Positions 33,739 to 43,842 of a DNA stretch of 64,000 nucleotides are shown here, piece after piece. The position numbers were made by a program, and so were the translations under genes. The stretch is from Rhizobium oryzihabitans. GTDB taxonomy: Bacteria > Pseudomonadota > Alphaproteobacteria > Rhizobiales > Rhizobiaceae. The notes below the pieces were generated by a model. It worked only from the letters and a program-made list of their open reading frames with translations, made no database searches and was not told the DNA's origin. Positions within the stretch are counted from its first letter, which is position 1; every line of letters begins with the position of its first letter. The stretch lies in NCBI RefSeq assembly GCF_010669145.1, contig NZ_CP048635.1, positions 1,137,001 to 1,201,000 of the forward strand. The letters run 5' to 3'.

Positions 33739-35199
33739 TCAATGTCCGCCACCGCCGCCACCAGCGGCGGCAACTTCTGTTTCTGCCCCTGCCGTAGCCG
33801 CGCCACCGCCATAGATGGCGGGAGCGAGGCCGGCTTCCGCGAGCCAGAAGTCGCGTTTGGCATTGATGGCGAGCAGGTTCGAGTTGACCTTTTCGCGGCT
33901 GTCGGCGAGCAGTTCGAAGGTGTTGGTGAGCATGCCGTTATAGGTGAGCAGCGACTCTTCCTCGATCTTCGTTCGCAGCGGCACCACGCTGTTGCGATAG
34001 TGCCGGGCGATGTCGTAGTTCGAGCGATAGGCCTGATAGGCCGAGCGGGCTTCGGAGCGGACATTGACCGCCTTCTCCGCCAGCAGATTTGCCGCGCGCA
34101 TATAGGCAAGTTCGGATTCCCGCATTCTCGCCCGGCCGGAATCGAAGATCGGAATGACGAATTCCAGTTCGGCATTGCCCGTCGTCTGCTTGTTTATGGC
34201 GTCCTCATCGCGCTCGCGTTCGGTTTCAAAACCGGAACGAAGTTCGAGATCGGTGACATATCGGGTGGCCTCGGTGAGCTTGAACGACCGGGCGGTCGAT
34301 TCCAGATCGAGTTTGGCGATCTGCAAATCCACGCGGCGCTGCAGCGCCTCGGCCTCGATCATGTCGCGTTTGGCCAGATCCTTCGGAAGTTGCGGCAGGC
34401 GGTTGGGGATGGTGTATTCGATGTCTCCTCCCCACAGTCCCATCAGCCTTGTCAGTTCCTCCTTCGCAAGGCGGGCCTCAAGCCGCGCCTTGGCGATCTG
34501 GCCTGTCAGCTCGGCATAAAAGACCTGTTCGCGGGCCTGGCCTTCCTTGTTGAGCGAGCCCGCCTCACCAAGCTTCTTGGCAAGTTCCGAGGCGGCATCC
34601 GCCGCAGCCTGCGCCTGAGCCAGCTGGCCAACATTTTCCCAGGCCGCAACGGCGGTGATCCAGGCGCGACGGGTATCTGCCGCAAGCTGCAGCGTCTTCA
34701 GCGCGGCGGCGAGTTGGGCTTTGCGGAAGCCGGTATCAGCAATTTCGACATTCTGTTTGAGGGTTGCCAGCGCCAGAATATTGGTGACGATTACACCCTC
34801 GATCGCCTTGTAGGCCCTGAGCCCCGGAGTGCCGATGCCCGTCAGCCCGATACCGACCCTCGGATTGACCAGCATGGTCGATTGCCAGGCGGTTGCGGCA
34901 GACTCACCGAGATCCGTATAGGCCGCCTGAAGGCCTTTATTGTTGAGCAGTGCGACCTGAACCGCCGTCTCGACATCGATGGTCTTCGCTGACATCAGCG
35001 ATTTGACGCGGGTTGCGGTTGCCTGCGCCTCGGCCCGGTTCTGTATCCAGACCGTCTGCTTGCCGGTCGCTTCGGATGTTTTGGCCGAGACGGTGGTGAA
35101 GCCCGCATTCTTCGAGGAGTACTCGGCGGCCGTGACACAGCCGCCGAGAATGGCGGGGAAGGAAAGGGCGGCCGCGAGTTTGAATAGGCGTATTGTCAT
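33739..35199 (-). CDS. TolC-family outer-membrane efflux lipoprotein
   Basis: 486 residues. The lipoprotein signal has lipobox LGGC near residue 18-21. Two outer-membrane-efflux repeats follow, with long coiled helices (KTIDVETAVQVALLNNKGLQAAYTDLGES; SEARSAYQAYRSNYDIARHYRNSVVPL). The C-terminus ends in a glycine run and His. No RND or membrane-fusion partner is encoded beside it, so it may pair with components elsewhere or serve copper export only. Overlaps the small lipoprotein gene by 4 bp. Confidence 0.88.
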   Translation of the reverse strand: MTIRLFKLAAALSFPAILGGCVTAAEYSSKNAGFTTVSAKTSEATGKQTVWIQNRAEAQATATRVKSLMSAKTIDVETAVQVALLNNKGLQAAYTDLGESAATAWQSTMLVNPRVGIGLTGIGTPGLRAYKAIEGVIVTNILALATLKQNVEIADTGFRKAQLAAALKTLQLAADTRRAWITAVAAWENVGQLAQAQAAADAASELAKKLGEAGSLNKEGQAREQVFYAELTGQIAKARLEARLAKEELTRLMGLWGGDIEYTIPNRLPQLPKDLAKRDMIEAEALQRRVDLQIAKLDLESTARSFKLTEATRYVTDLELRSGFETERERDEDAINKQTTGNAELEFVIPIFDSGRARMRESELAYMRAANLLAEKAVNVRSEARSAYQAYRSNYDIARHYRNSVVPLRTKIEEESLLTYNGMLTNTFELLADSREKVNSNLLAINAKRDFWLAEAGLAPAIYGGGAATAGAETEVAAAGGGGGGH

Positions 35200-35426
35200 G
35201 ATGCGTCTCCTTTCGGAGCCTGCGCATCGTTCTGGTTACGCCAGGGCTTCGGATCCGCCGGCGCGCGGTGGGTATAACCCGTGACCGGCGTTTGATAACG
35301 GATGGGTGCGACGCCGAGCGACGGGTTCGCCGCGTCTTCATACGAGGCAGCCTCGTTCATTGACGATGTGGCTGTGCAGCCGCCCAGAAGCAGGGGCGCT
35401 GCCACCACGATGTAAATAGGATTCAT
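35196..35426 (-). CDS. Small lipoprotein of the copper operon
   Basis: 76 residues with a signal and lipobox LLGGC at about residues 13-17, followed by a short, Pro-rich, disordered-looking tail (IRYQTPVTGYTHRAPADPKPWRNQND). The stop overlaps the TolC-like gene start by 4 bp, so they are co-translated. Function unknown; position suggests a role with the outer-membrane component. Confidence 0.8.
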   Translation of the reverse strand: MNPIYIVVAAPLLLGGCTATSSMNEAASYEDAANPSLGVAPIRYQTPVTGYTHRAPADPKPWRNQNDAQAPKGDAS

Positions 35427-35513
35427 GGTAATGTCCGAACAGGAGATGTAACGGCGCGACGGCGCTAAAGCCGCTCACGCACGGTCATTGCCCAGAAGGC
35501 GGGCCTTGCCTGT

Positions 35514-35924
35514 TCAGATATTCGGTGGACGGTGAAGGAGCGGGATCTCGCCCACGGCCTTGCTGTCGTCGAGGAAGGAACGGATGGAATTGACGACGGG
35601 TTTGCCCAGCGCATCATGAGCGATCAGCACGGCCATGCCGAGACAGAAATCGCCGCAACATTCCGGCTTGACCGGCTTTTTAACGCCGCTGTCATGCTCT
35701 GCCGCATCCATCTTGTGATGATCATCGGACGCCATGGCCGAACCACCGTGGCTCTTCATCGCGCCATGATCCATCTTGACCGATTGGTCATGCGGCATTC
35801 CCGCAGCGTCTGGGCCATGCATTGCGGCATTGACGGTGGAAACGCTGTAACCCGCCAGTGACAGTATCATCACCAGTCTAAACAGCAGTGCCGTCAATTT
35901 CGATGTTTGCAACATCTTACGCAT
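35514..35924 (-). CDS. Met/His-rich, DUF2946-like periplasmic protein, first gene of copper operon
   Basis: 136 residues. A hydrophobic N-terminus (LLFRLVMILSLAGYSVSTVNA, cleavage near 33) is followed by a Met/His/Asp-rich stretch (MHGPDAAGMPHDQSVKMDHG, HHKMDAAEHD), then PECCGDFCLGMAV with three cysteines and a C-terminal RPP. Composition suggests periplasmic Cu binding or buffering. It is the promoter-proximal gene of the operon running down to the CusF-like gene. Confidence 0.78.
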   Translation of the reverse strand: MRKMLQTSKLTALLFRLVMILSLAGYSVSTVNAAMHGPDAAGMPHDQSVKMDHGAMKSHGGSAMASDDHHKMDAAEHDSGVKKPVKPECCGDFCLGMAVLIAHDALGKPVVNSIRSFLDDSKAVGEIPLLHRPPNI

Positions 35925-36013
35925 GGACAGTAGAAGAGCCGTAGTTCTCGAATTTTGTCAATGGGTATCACTCATAACCATCGACAAATACCGTGCCCTC
36001 CGGTTCCGCAACC

Positions 36014-36943
36014 TCACGTCGTCTCCATGAAGGCATCATCGAGAATGAGGAGCTTGCGCGCCTGCATGCGGGCATATTCCTCGTAAAAGCCCTGGGATAT
36101 CCAGAGCGCCGAGCGACCCCGCCTTCCGCTCCAGCCGATGCCGCCGATCAGTTCGGCCGCGTCAAGCTTGCGGGCGACATGGGTGCGGGTCAGGCAGAGC
36201 GGTTTTGCCAGTTCCGATACCGTTTTTACATCTGTCAGGTGCCTGCCCTGTTCGGTCGGTTTTTCCCAGTCAATCCCTGCGATCAGGCGGTCCATCAGCA
36301 ACCCGCCGGCATCGAACCAGTTGAAGATGATGGAAAGCGGGCCCGGGCAACGTACCTCCGGATTGGAAAGCAGCGCGTCCGCCACACGCGGATGGATGTG
36401 TGCGAGCATGGTTTGAGATTGCTTGATGAACCTTGAGGCCCTGAACCCCTCGTCGATGAGGTCCAGTGCCTGAAAATGCACATCGTACCATTGGGCAAGC
36501 ATTGCCAGTGTCAGCGGTGAAGGCGTTACCCCATCGGTCTCCTGTCCGCTGGCTTTCACCTCAATTGTCAGCCCGCGTTTCAGCGCCTCTTTGAAAAAGG
36601 CATAAGCGACATCGTCGCTGGCGAGGCCATGGCGCAATGCGAGGCGGCCGAAATCTTCCCGAGTCAGGGCAGGTTCCCCCGCTCCGTTCGTGCAGGTATC
36701 GCGCTTTTGAAAATAGAGCGCCAACAGCGCGTGGCAAAGCAGCCGGCTCTGGCGTGTGGCGAAAAGCCCGGTCAGCTCGGGCGAGCCTTCGTAGAGGGTA
36801 ATGAAACTTCCCGACAGCAGACGCAGCGCGGCGGCAAAACACTCCGTTCGAATCAGCCGCTCGATTTCGCTGGGCGGCGGGCTGCGGCGAAATGCGGTGA
36901 CATCCGGCAGCCCGGAAATCGCGAAATCGAAAAAATTGGTCAT
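36014..36943 (-). CDS. Unrecognised protein with possible C-terminal winged helix
   Basis: 309 residues from ATG 36943 (MTNFFDFAISG); a longer frame to 36979 has no better start. Mostly helical. The last ~90 residues (TVSELAKPLCLTRTHVARKLDAAELIGGIGW, then GRRGRSALWIS) read like a winged helix-turn-helix, so it may be a DNA-binding regulator. The N-terminal 200 residues match no family I know. It follows the AraC/GNAT pair in the same direction with a 97-bp gap. Confidence 0.7.
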   Translation of the reverse strand: MTNFFDFAISGLPDVTAFRRSPPPSEIERLIRTECFAAALRLLSGSFITLYEGSPELTGLFATRQSRLLCHALLALYFQKRDTCTNGAGEPALTREDFGRLALRHGLASDDVAYAFFKEALKRGLTIEVKASGQETDGVTPSPLTLAMLAQWYDVHFQALDLIDEGFRASRFIKQSQTMLAHIHPRVADALLSNPEVRCPGPLSIIFNWFDAGGLLMDRLIAGIDWEKPTEQGRHLTDVKTVSELAKPLCLTRTHVARKLDAAELIGGIGWSGRRGRSALWISQGFYEEYARMQARKLLILDDAFMETT

Positions 36944-37040
36944 GGGAAGCGCTCCTCGAATTGCCGGCCTGGACTGCACGATCCATGGGCTTTACAGAGG
37001 TGATGATGAGGCGTCTTCTCATTGCGCGCAGAGGCGAATT

Positions 37041-37940
37041 TTATGCCGTCGGCAGGCGGATCGTGCGGACTTCGCCGGGCGCCATGCCATAGGTGCGGCT
37101 GAACACCCGGTAGAAGGTGGCGAGGCTGTCAAAGCCGCAGCCATAGGCGATCTGCGTTATTGGCAAAGCGGGAAATTCCAGCAGCAGGCGTTTCGCTTCC
37201 TCTATCCGCATGGAGGACAGTGTCCGCGAAAACGAAAGTTCCGCGCCCTCGAAAACGACGTGCAGCTGCCGAAGCGAAATGCCGAGCTCCCTTGCCACCG
37301 TGGCAGGCGTCAGGTTCTGCCTTGATTTCTTGCGCATCATGATGTCCTGGGCCGCATAACAAAGTCCGGTGCGGAGTGCGGCTCGCACTTCCGGCATGGC
37401 GGGCGAAAGGCGTCCGCGCGCCGTCATGGCAAGCCGCGCGACATGCGCCACATCACGAGCGGGATCGATGAGCCTGCCATGCTCGGCGTTCAGCGCATTA
37501 AAGAGCGCCCGAAACGGCCGGGAAAATGCGGTATTGTCGCCATAACGCGTCGCAAACAGGTCATCGGCCGTCTGGCCAAGCATGAGCTCGTCGTCGACGG
37601 GGATCTTGAGCATCTTATAGTGAAAATCCGCCTCGCCGCCCGGTATCGCGTCATAGGGCAAATCCGAATAGTTGATGGTGATGTCTCCGCCGCTGACGGA
37701 ATGGACCCGGTCTCTGCCTGCATGCAGGAGCCCAGACCCTGTCACCTGCAGGCCGATGCAGAGGCTGTTGCCGGCAATGCGGGCGATATCGGCCTGCGTG
37801 CGGTTGACCCGATAGGAGGAAGCGCGCATCTCACTCACGACGGCGCCGGCAATGGCGCGCGCCTGAAACGAACCCTTGAAGCTGTGGCGACGATCCGGCG
37901 CAAGCTCGATCGTCACGCCGAACAGGCTTTTGCCGCGCAC
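37041..37940 (-). CDS. AraC family transcriptional regulator (AraC_binding_2 type), start uncertain
   Basis: 299 residues from the first canonical start, GTG 37940. The C-terminal AraC DNA-binding domain is at about 195-295 (LTPATVARELGISLRQLHVVFE; ITQIAYGCGFDSLATFYRVFSRTYGMAPGE). The N-terminus of the binding domain clearly continues upstream in frame (NTIIRFATEDFLPEHRFDQWRE, a family-typical W-R-E), yet no ATG/GTG/TTG exists before the previous gene's stop at 38046. An ACG at 38009 lies 5 nt after an ideal AGGAGG, so the natural start is probably this ACG (mutated or rare start), giving 322 residues. Ligand unknown. Confidence 0.87.
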   Translation of the reverse strand: MRGKSLFGVTIELAPDRRHSFKGSFQARAIAGAVVSEMRASSYRVNRTQADIARIAGNSLCIGLQVTGSGLLHAGRDRVHSVSGGDITINYSDLPYDAIPGGEADFHYKMLKIPVDDELMLGQTADDLFATRYGDNTAFSRPFRALFNALNAEHGRLIDPARDVAHVARLAMTARGRLSPAMPEVRAALRTGLCYAAQDIMMRKKSRQNLTPATVARELGISLRQLHVVFEGAELSFSRTLSSMRIEEAKRLLLEFPALPITQIAYGCGFDSLATFYRVFSRTYGMAPGEVRTIRLPTA

Positions 37941-38045
37941 TTCGCGCCATTGATCGAAGCGGTGCTCGGGCAGAAAATCCTCGGTTGCGAAGCGGATGAT
38001 GGTGTTCGTGACGTCCTCCTCCCCGATGATCCCGGCCCCGGCGGC

Positions 38046-38492
38046 TTATTTTTCCGTCGCGCGAAATTGCAGATGAACGAGTGGGTAGGGCCGTCCCTGC
38101 CCGTCGAGATCGGAACGTCCCGTCGGTTCGAAACCGAGCTTGCGATAAAAGCCCATGGCCTGCGCATTCTGTTCGTTGACATCGGTGGTCAGCGCCGGAT
38201 GCGCTGCGAGCGCCGCCTGCACGAGCGCGCTTCCGATCCCTTTGCCATGATGGCCCGGATCGATGAAAAGCGCCTCCATATGCCCTTCATGCAGAAACAT
38301 GAAGCCAATCGGCTGATCCGACGCATCGACCGCGAGTGTCAAAGGGACCTGCGGAAGAAAAGCCTTAACTTCGTCCTCGATTGCGATGCGATCTTCGGCG
38401 CGAAGGAAACCATGGGTGGCGTCAACGGCCTTGCGCCATATCTCAAGGATGCGGCCCGTGTCGCGAGTGTCGGAAGTGCGAAGTGTAATCAT
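38046..38492 (-). CDS. GNAT family N-acetyltransferase (YjaB-like)
   Basis: 148 residues. A complete GNAT fold: N-terminal ITLRTSDTRDTGRILEIW, beta4 HMEALFIDPGHHGKGIGSALV at about 69-90 containing the acetyl-CoA pyrophosphate loop (HGKGIG), and FYRKLGFEPTGR near 118. Probably acetylates a small molecule or protein; substrate unknown. Its stop is separated from the AGGAGG of the AraC gene by about 22 bp, so the two are one unit. Confidence 0.88.
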   Translation of the reverse strand: MITLRTSDTRDTGRILEIWRKAVDATHGFLRAEDRIAIEDEVKAFLPQVPLTLAVDASDQPIGFMFLHEGHMEALFIDPGHHGKGIGSALVQAALAAHPALTTDVNEQNAQAMGFYRKLGFEPTGRSDLDGQGRPYPLVHLQFRATEK

Positions 38493-38654
38493 GGCTTTCC
38501 CTTAGCAATTACCGGCTTTTCGCGCCATGGGGGTGATTCTGATCTTTCTCAAAAAGTGTTTTTTCATCTGCTGAATTACCCTTCGAAGCCCGGCGATTTG
38601 GCTGCGCATATTCCCTTCGATTTCTGAGGCCGACAATTTTCGCGAAAAAAGCAC

Positions 38655-38704
38655 TTGCAAAAGACGCGTTAAAAAAAATAGATAAAAAGGAGTTCTATCT
38701 ATTT
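38655..38704 (+). promoter_or_regulatory. bio operon promoter with degenerate BioR-like operator
   Basis: A candidate sigma-70-type promoter has -35 TTGCAA (38655-38660), a 17-bp spacer and -10 ATAGAT (38678-38683). A perfect inverted repeat aaatagata (38676-38684) / tatctattt (38696-38704) overlaps the -10 box. Each arm is close to the BioR consensus TTATMKATAA known from alphaproteobacterial biotin genes (about 8 of 10 and 7 of 10 matches). Start codon is at 38727. Repression by BioR is inferred. Confidence 0.6.
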
Positions 38705-38726
38705 ATTTTAATCGAAAGACCGCCAA

Positions 38727-39746
38727 ATGGATCAGATTGTCGCGCAAATGGAGCCGGATATGGTGTCGACTCCCGTCATTGAAGCGGATACGTCATTCGC
38801 AGCAGCAAAAATTATCTATAATTTACCATTTAACGATCTCCTCTTCCGCGCTCAGCAGGCGCATCGCCGTCATTTCGATGCCAATGCCATTCAGATGAGC
38901 CGGCTTTTATCCATCAAGACTGGCGGCTGCCCGGAGGATTGCAGCTATTGCAGCCAGTCCGCCCGAAATCCGACGGGTCTGAAGGCCTCCAAGTTGATGG
39001 AGGTGGAGCGGGTGCTGGCCGAGGCGCGCAAGGCGAAGGAGGGCGGGGCGACGCGTTATTGCATGGGGGCGGCATGGCGCAATCCCAAGGAGCGCGACAT
39101 GGAAGCGGTGGTGGCCATGGTCGAAGGCGTCAAGGCGCTCGGCATGGAAACCTGCATGACGCTCGGCATGCTGACGCCGGAACAGTCCGAACGGCTCGCC
39201 GATGCCGGGCTCGATTATTACAATCACAATGTCGACACGTCGGAGCGGTTCTATTCGCAGATCATCACCACCCGCACCTTCGAGGACCGGCTGGAAACGC
39301 TCGCCAATGTCCGTGATGCCGGCATAAAGGTCTGCGCAGGCGGCATTCTCGGCATGGGGGAGACGGTTGATGACCGTATTTCGATGCTGGTGACGCTCGC
39401 CAATCTGCCGGTCCCGCCGGAAAGCGTGCCGATCAATATGCTGATCCCGATCCCCGGCTCGAAGCTTGCCAATGCCGATCCGGTCGACCCGATCGATTTC
39501 GTCCGCACCATTGCGCTTGCGCGCATCCTGATGCCAACGTCGCATGTGCGACTTTCCGCCGGGCGCACGGAAATGAGCGATGAGACGCAGGCGCTCTGTT
39601 TCCTGGCCGGGGCCAATTCCATCTTCATTGGCGAGACGCTGCTGACGGCGGATAATCCGGGTGAGGATCACGATACGGCGCTGTTCCGGCGGCTGGGTCT
39701 GAAGCCTATGGAATTGCAGCCTGCGGAGGCGGGAGGGTGCCGGTGA
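38727..39746 (+). CDS. bioB: Biotin synthase
   Basis: 339 residues. The radical-SAM CxxxCxxC cluster is at Cys68, Cys72, Cys75 ([12 protein letters not shown]). Further BioB landmarks are [13 protein letters not shown] near 165, [10 protein letters not shown] near 202, the NMLIPIPGS stretch and [12 protein letters not shown] near 273, whose Arg is near the [2Fe-2S] site. It inserts sulfur into dethiobiotin, the last step of biotin synthesis. First gene of bioBFDAZ. The N-terminus (first ~30 residues) is a lineage-specific extension. Confidence 0.97.
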   Translation: MDQIVAQMEPDMVSTPVIEADTSFAAAKIIYNLPFNDLLFRAQQAHRRHFDANAIQMSRLLSIKTGGCPEDCSYCSQSARNPTGLKASKLMEVERVLAEARKAKEGGATRYCMGAAWRNPKERDMEAVVAMVEGVKALGMETCMTLGMLTPEQSERLADAGLDYYNHNVDTSERFYSQIITTRTFEDRLETLANVRDAGIKVCAGGILGMGETVDDRISMLVTLANLPVPPESVPINMLIPIPGSKLANADPVDPIDFVRTIALARILMPTSHVRLSAGRTEMSDETQALCFLAGANSIFIGETLLTADNPGEDHDTALFRRLGLKPMELQPAEAGGCR

Positions 39747-40885
39747 CCGTTTCGGCGCTCTCTCCCTATGAGACGAAGCTCGCTGGCCTGCGACGCAAAT
39801 CGCGGCTGCGCGCGCTCTCCCCTCAGGAGGGGATCGACTTCACCTCCAACGATTATCTGGGGCTTGCCGATGCGCCCCGGCTGAAGGCAGCGATTGCCGC
39901 CGCGATCGACCGGGGTGTGCCCGTCGGAGCCGGTGGCTCGCGGCTGCTGCGCGGTAACCATCCGGAACATGAGGCGCTTGAAGCGGAGGCGGCGATGTTC
40001 TTCGGTTCCGAAAGAACGATCTATTTCGGCAGCGGATTTGCCGCCAATGTCGCGCTTTTCTCTGCCTTGCCGCTTCGGGACGATCTCGTGCTTCACGATG
40101 AACTGATCCATGCCAGCGTGCATGATGGCATTGCGGCGGGCAAGGCGAATGCGGTCGCCGTGTCGCATAATCAGGTCGAGGCATTTGAGCGGGAAATAAA
40201 CCGCTGGCGACAGGCGGGCGGCAAAGGTCGACCGTGGATCGCGGTGGAAAGCCTTTATTCCATGGATGGAGATTGCGCGCCGCTTGCGGCCCTTGCCGAT
40301 CTCGCCCGGAAACACGAAGGCGTCCTTGTCGTCGACGAGGCCCATGCCACCGGCGTGTTTGGCCCCGGCGGGCGTGGCTTTGCTGCGGAACTGGAAGGCC
40401 GGGACAATGTGGTGGCGCTGCATACCTGCGGCAAGGCACTTGGCCTCTCCGGCGCGCTTTTGAGCCTGCCTGCGATTCTTGCCGATTATCTCACCAACCG
40501 AGCCCGCGGTTTCATCTATTCGACCGCCCCGTCGCCGCTGATGGCGGCGGCGATGCGGGAGGCCTTGCGGATCGTCACCGACGAATCCTGGCGGCGCACG
40601 CGGCTGAAAGAGTTGATGAACTTTGCCGGCGAACAATTGCATGCCCGGCTTGGTATGGCACCCAGCGGCTCGCAGATCTTGCCGGTGATGATAGGTGACA
40701 ATGCCCGTGCGATGCGGATTGCCGCGTGTATGCGGGATGGCGGTTTCGACGTCAGGGCAATCCGCCCGCCGACGGTGCCGGAAGGCACGGCGCGCCTGCG
40801 CATCTCCATCACGCTCAATGTCGATGAGAACCAGATCGCCGCCATGATCGGGCGGCTTGCCCTGGCTATGGAGGAGGAACGATGA
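39743..40885 (+). CDS. bioF: 8-amino-7-oxononanoate synthase
   Basis: 380 residues from GTG 39743, which overlaps the bioB stop (GTGA) and has GGGAGG 7 nt upstream; a GTG at 39737 is too close to that site. PLP fold type I, with catalytic lysine K231 in [23 protein letters not shown] near 196 and SNDYLGL near 35. It condenses pimeloyl-ACP with alanine. The stop overlaps bioD by 4 bp. Confidence 0.96.
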   Translation: MTVSALSPYETKLAGLRRKSRLRALSPQEGIDFTSNDYLGLADAPRLKAAIAAAIDRGVPVGAGGSRLLRGNHPEHEALEAEAAMFFGSERTIYFGSGFAANVALFSALPLRDDLVLHDELIHASVHDGIAAGKANAVAVSHNQVEAFEREINRWRQAGGKGRPWIAVESLYSMDGDCAPLAALADLARKHEGVLVVDEAHATGVFGPGGRGFAAELEGRDNVVALHTCGKALGLSGALLSLPAILADYLTNRARGFIYSTAPSPLMAAAMREALRIVTDESWRRTRLKELMNFAGEQLHARLGMAPSGSQILPVMIGDNARAMRIAACMRDGGFDVRAIRPPTVPEGTARLRISITLNVDENQIAAMIGRLALAMEEER

Positions 40886-41520
40886 GCCCTCGTTTCGTCG
40901 TTTCCGGCACCGATACGGGTATCGGCAAGACGATTTTTTCCGCCGCGCTCACCCATGCCCTGCAGGCATATTACTGGAAACCGGTGCAATCCGGTCTCGA
41001 TGAAGAGACCGATAGCGAAGTGGTGGCACGGCTGGGCGGCGCGTACCGCGCAAGTATCCTGCCGGAAGCCTATCGGTTGAAAATGCCGGCCTCACCGCAT
41101 CTTTCGGCCCGACTTGAAAACGTGACGATCGATCCCGAACGTCTGATTCCGCCGGAAACGGACGGGCCGCTGGTGATCGAAGGCGCGGGCGGTCTGCTGG
41201 TGCCGCTGACCGACAAATTGCTGTTCGCCGATATTTTCGCCCGCTGGAGAATTCCGCTGATCCTGTGCGCCAGAACTTCACTCGGCACCATCAACCACAC
41301 GCTGCTGTCGCTTGAGGCCCTGCGGCAAAGGGCAATTCCGGTCCACGGTGTGGTTTTCATCGGCGACGAAAACCGGGAAAACCAGCGCATCATCGCCGAT
41401 ATTGGCGGTGTGCGCTCACTTGGCCGGATGCCGCACCTGCCGGAGATGAGCGCCAAGACGCTCCACCAGACATTCGCCCAACAATTCGATCGCGCTGATT
41501 TTCTGGAGGTGCCGGCATGA
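40882..41520 (+). CDS. bioD: Dethiobiotin synthetase
   Basis: 212 residues. The P-loop [10 protein letters not shown] is at 8-17, [16 protein letters not shown] near 31 contains the substrate lysine, and [12 protein letters not shown] near 96 is the second conserved glycine-rich motif. ATP-dependent closure of the ureido ring of 7,8-diaminopelargonate. Overlaps both bioF and bioA by 4 bp. Confidence 0.96.
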   Translation: MSPRFVVSGTDTGIGKTIFSAALTHALQAYYWKPVQSGLDEETDSEVVARLGGAYRASILPEAYRLKMPASPHLSARLENVTIDPERLIPPETDGPLVIEGAGGLLVPLTDKLLFADIFARWRIPLILCARTSLGTINHTLLSLEALRQRAIPVHGVVFIGDENRENQRIIADIGGVRSLGRMPHLPEMSAKTLHQTFAQQFDRADFLEVPA

Positions 41521-42812
41521 GCCGTTCCCCTGTCTGGCATCCTTTCACCCAGCATGGGCTGGAACCGCCGATGAAACGCATCGTCTCGGCGGAAGGCGCC
41601 TTTCTGGTCGATGAGGATGGCAAGCGGCTGTTCGATGCCATTTCGTCCTGGTGGGTCATCACCCACGGCCACCGGCACCCGGCGATCATGGCAGCCATTC
41701 GCGCCGCGACCGAGGCATTCGACCAGATCATCTTCGCCGAATTCTCGCATGAACCGGCAGAAACGCTGGCGAAAGGGCTGATCGAACGCGCGCCTGCCGG
41801 GTTGGATCATGTGTTTTATTCCGATAGCGGCTCGACCTCTGTGGAAGTGGCGCTGAAAATGGCGCTCGGTTATTTTCACAATCGCGAGGAAAAGCGCGAC
41901 CGCATCGTGGTCATGGAGCACGGCTATCATGGGGATACGATCGGCACCATGTCGACGGGTGAGCGCGGCGTGTTCAATGCCGCTTATGAAGCGCTGCTTT
42001 TTGGTGTCGACCGGCTCGCTTTTCCAGAACATGGCCGCGAGCAGGAGACGCTCGACATGTTCGAGAGTTACTGCCGTTCGGGCCGCATTGCCGCCCTGCT
42101 CATCGAGCCGCTGGTTCTCGGCTCCGGTGGCATGAAGATTTACGGCGCGGAGGTTCTGACCGGGCTGAAGCAGATCGCCGAACGTTACGGCTGCCTGCTC
42201 ATAGCCGATGAGGTGATGACGGGCTGGGGCAGAACGGGAACCATCTTCGCCTGTGAACAGGCCGGGATTTCACCGGATATTCTGTGCACTTCCAAGGGGC
42301 TTACCGGCGGTTCGCTGCCGCTTGCGGCAACGCTGTGCAGCGGCGGCATCTTCGACGCGCATTTTTCAACCGATCGCCGCAAGACGTTTTTCCATTCAAG
42401 TTCCTACACCGCCAACCCGATCGCCTGCGCCGCCGCCGTTGCCAATCTGCAGGTCTGGCGCGATGAGCCTGTAGCGCAGCGCATCGGGCAACTGCAAGAA
42501 GCCCTGCAAAACAACCTCGGGCGTTTTGCGGGGGACAGGCGTTTCACCAATATTCGCCAGGCGGGAACCATAGCGGCGCTCGACCTCGCGGTGCCCTCCG
42601 GCGGTTATCTCGCCGAGGCCGGCCCGCGCATGCGGAAACTGTTCCGGGAGCGTGGGCTCATCATCCGCCCGCTAGGCAACGTCATCTATCTGATGCCGCC
42701 CTATTGCACGACGGCGCAGGACCTGACCCACGTCTTCGACGCCATTGATGAAGTGGCCGCGATCGTAACCGAGGCCATGCCGGCAAATTCTCGTGTCGCC
42801 GGGATCGCGTAA
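41517..42812 (+). CDS. bioA: Adenosylmethionine-8-amino-7-oxononanoate aminotransferase
   Basis: 431 residues. Fold-type I aminotransferase class III: the PLP lysine is K260 ([10 protein letters not shown]), with Asp231 in [14 protein letters not shown] and the BioA-specific [13 protein letters not shown] substrate loop near residue 43. Transfers the SAM amino group to 8-amino-7-oxononanoate. Followed by bioZ after a 43-bp gap. Ends typically ([15 protein letters not shown]). Confidence 0.96.
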   Translation: MSRSPVWHPFTQHGLEPPMKRIVSAEGAFLVDEDGKRLFDAISSWWVITHGHRHPAIMAAIRAATEAFDQIIFAEFSHEPAETLAKGLIERAPAGLDHVFYSDSGSTSVEVALKMALGYFHNREEKRDRIVVMEHGYHGDTIGTMSTGERGVFNAAYEALLFGVDRLAFPEHGREQETLDMFESYCRSGRIAALLIEPLVLGSGGMKIYGAEVLTGLKQIAERYGCLLIADEVMTGWGRTGTIFACEQAGISPDILCTSKGLTGGSLPLAATLCSGGIFDAHFSTDRRKTFFHSSSYTANPIACAAAVANLQVWRDEPVAQRIGQLQEALQNNLGRFAGDRRFTNIRQAGTIAALDLAVPSGGYLAEAGPRMRKLFRERGLIIRPLGNVIYLMPPYCTTAQDLTHVFDAIDEVAAIVTEAMPANSRVAGIA

Positions 42813-42855
42813 GCCGGACAGCCGCATTTTTCAAGAATTTCCGAAAGGCCTGACA

Positions 42856-43842
42856 ATGCAGACACGTTCTTCCCGCATGGCCGGTTTCGGACATGCCGTC
42901 CCGGCGCGATGTGTCGGCAATGCCGAGATTGAGACGCGTCTTGGGCTGGAAGCGGGCTGGATCGAGCGGCGGACAGGCATCCGGACACGCTATTGGGCCG
43001 AAGAGGGCGACACGTTAAGCGGCCTTGCGGCAAGAGCCGGGCGCATGGCGCTGGAGGACGCGAAACTTGGCTCTGAGGACATCGCCCTGACATTGCTGGC
43101 GACGTCAACTCCAGACCACCTTCTGCCGCCTTCCGCACCATTGCTTGCCCATCAGCTGGGCCTGACACGCTCCGGCGCAATCGATCTGGCCGGTGCCTGC
43201 TCCGGTTTTCTTTATGCGCTCACCCTTGCGGATGGTTTTGTCCGCACCCACGGCCGCGCGGTACTCGTCGTCGCCGCCAATATTTTAAGCCGCCGCATCA
43301 ATCCGGCGGAAAGGGCGAGCGCGGTTCTGTTCGCCGATGCCGCCGGGGCCGTCGTGCTTGCCCCGTGCCGGGACGCGCAACGCGGACTTCTCTCCGCCGA
43401 TCTCGTTTCTGATGGCAGCGGTTACGACCTTATCCAGATAGCGGCCGGCGGCAGCAGCCAGCCTTTTTCCGCTGGGATGCCCTCCGAAGATGCCCTGATG
43501 ACGATGCGGGATGGCCGGGAAGTCTTCTCCCGCGCCGTAGCCATGATGACGCAGACTTCACAGCAGGTGCTGCAACAGGCTGGAATTGAAGCAGCCAGTA
43601 TCGACCGTTTCGTTCCGCATCAGGCCAATGCACGCATGTTCGACGCTGTCTGCGGCAATCTCGGCATTGACCGGCAAAAGACGGTGCGTACGGTCGAGAC
43701 TTTCGGTAATTCGTCCGCTGCCACCATTCCGCTTTCGCTTTCGGTTGCCAATGCTGAAAGACGCTTTGTTGAGGGAGAGACGCTGTTATTGACTGCGGCA
43801 GGGGCGGGCCTGACCGGAGGTGCAGTGATTTATCAAGTTTAA
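42856..43842 (+). CDS. bioZ: Beta-ketoacyl-ACP synthase III homologue of biotin synthesis
   Basis: 328 residues from ATG 42856 (GAAAGG upstream; a longer frame to 42793 overlaps bioA). KAS III catalytic triad Cys115 (LAGACSGF), His255 (VPHQANARM) and Asn285 (GNSSAATIP). In alphaproteobacteria BioZ is reported to condense glutaryl-CoA with malonyl-ACP to start pimeloyl-ACP synthesis, replacing BioC/BioH; its position at the end of bioBFDA fits that role. FabH-like function in general fatty-acid synthesis is less likely given the context. Confidence 0.93.
   Translation: MQTRSSRMAGFGHAVPARCVGNAEIETRLGLEAGWIERRTGIRTRYWAEEGDTLSGLAARAGRMALEDAKLGSEDIALTLLATSTPDHLLPPSAPLLAHQLGLTRSGAIDLAGACSGFLYALTLADGFVRTHGRAVLVVAANILSRRINPAERASAVLFADAAGAVVLAPCRDAQRGLLSADLVSDGSGYDLIQIAAGGSSQPFSAGMPSEDALMTMRDGREVFSRAVAMMTQTSQQVLQQAGIEAASIDRFVPHQANARMFDAVCGNLGIDRQKTVRTVETFGNSSAATIPLSLSVANAERRFVEGETLLLTAAGAGLTGGAVIYQV

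Noticed and set aside
35930..35961. Promoter with TTGACA at 35956-35961 for the copper operon
   Set aside because: A -35-like TTGACA exists on the minus strand, but the only -10-like sequence is too far (about 20 bp) and too close to the start codon to support a call.
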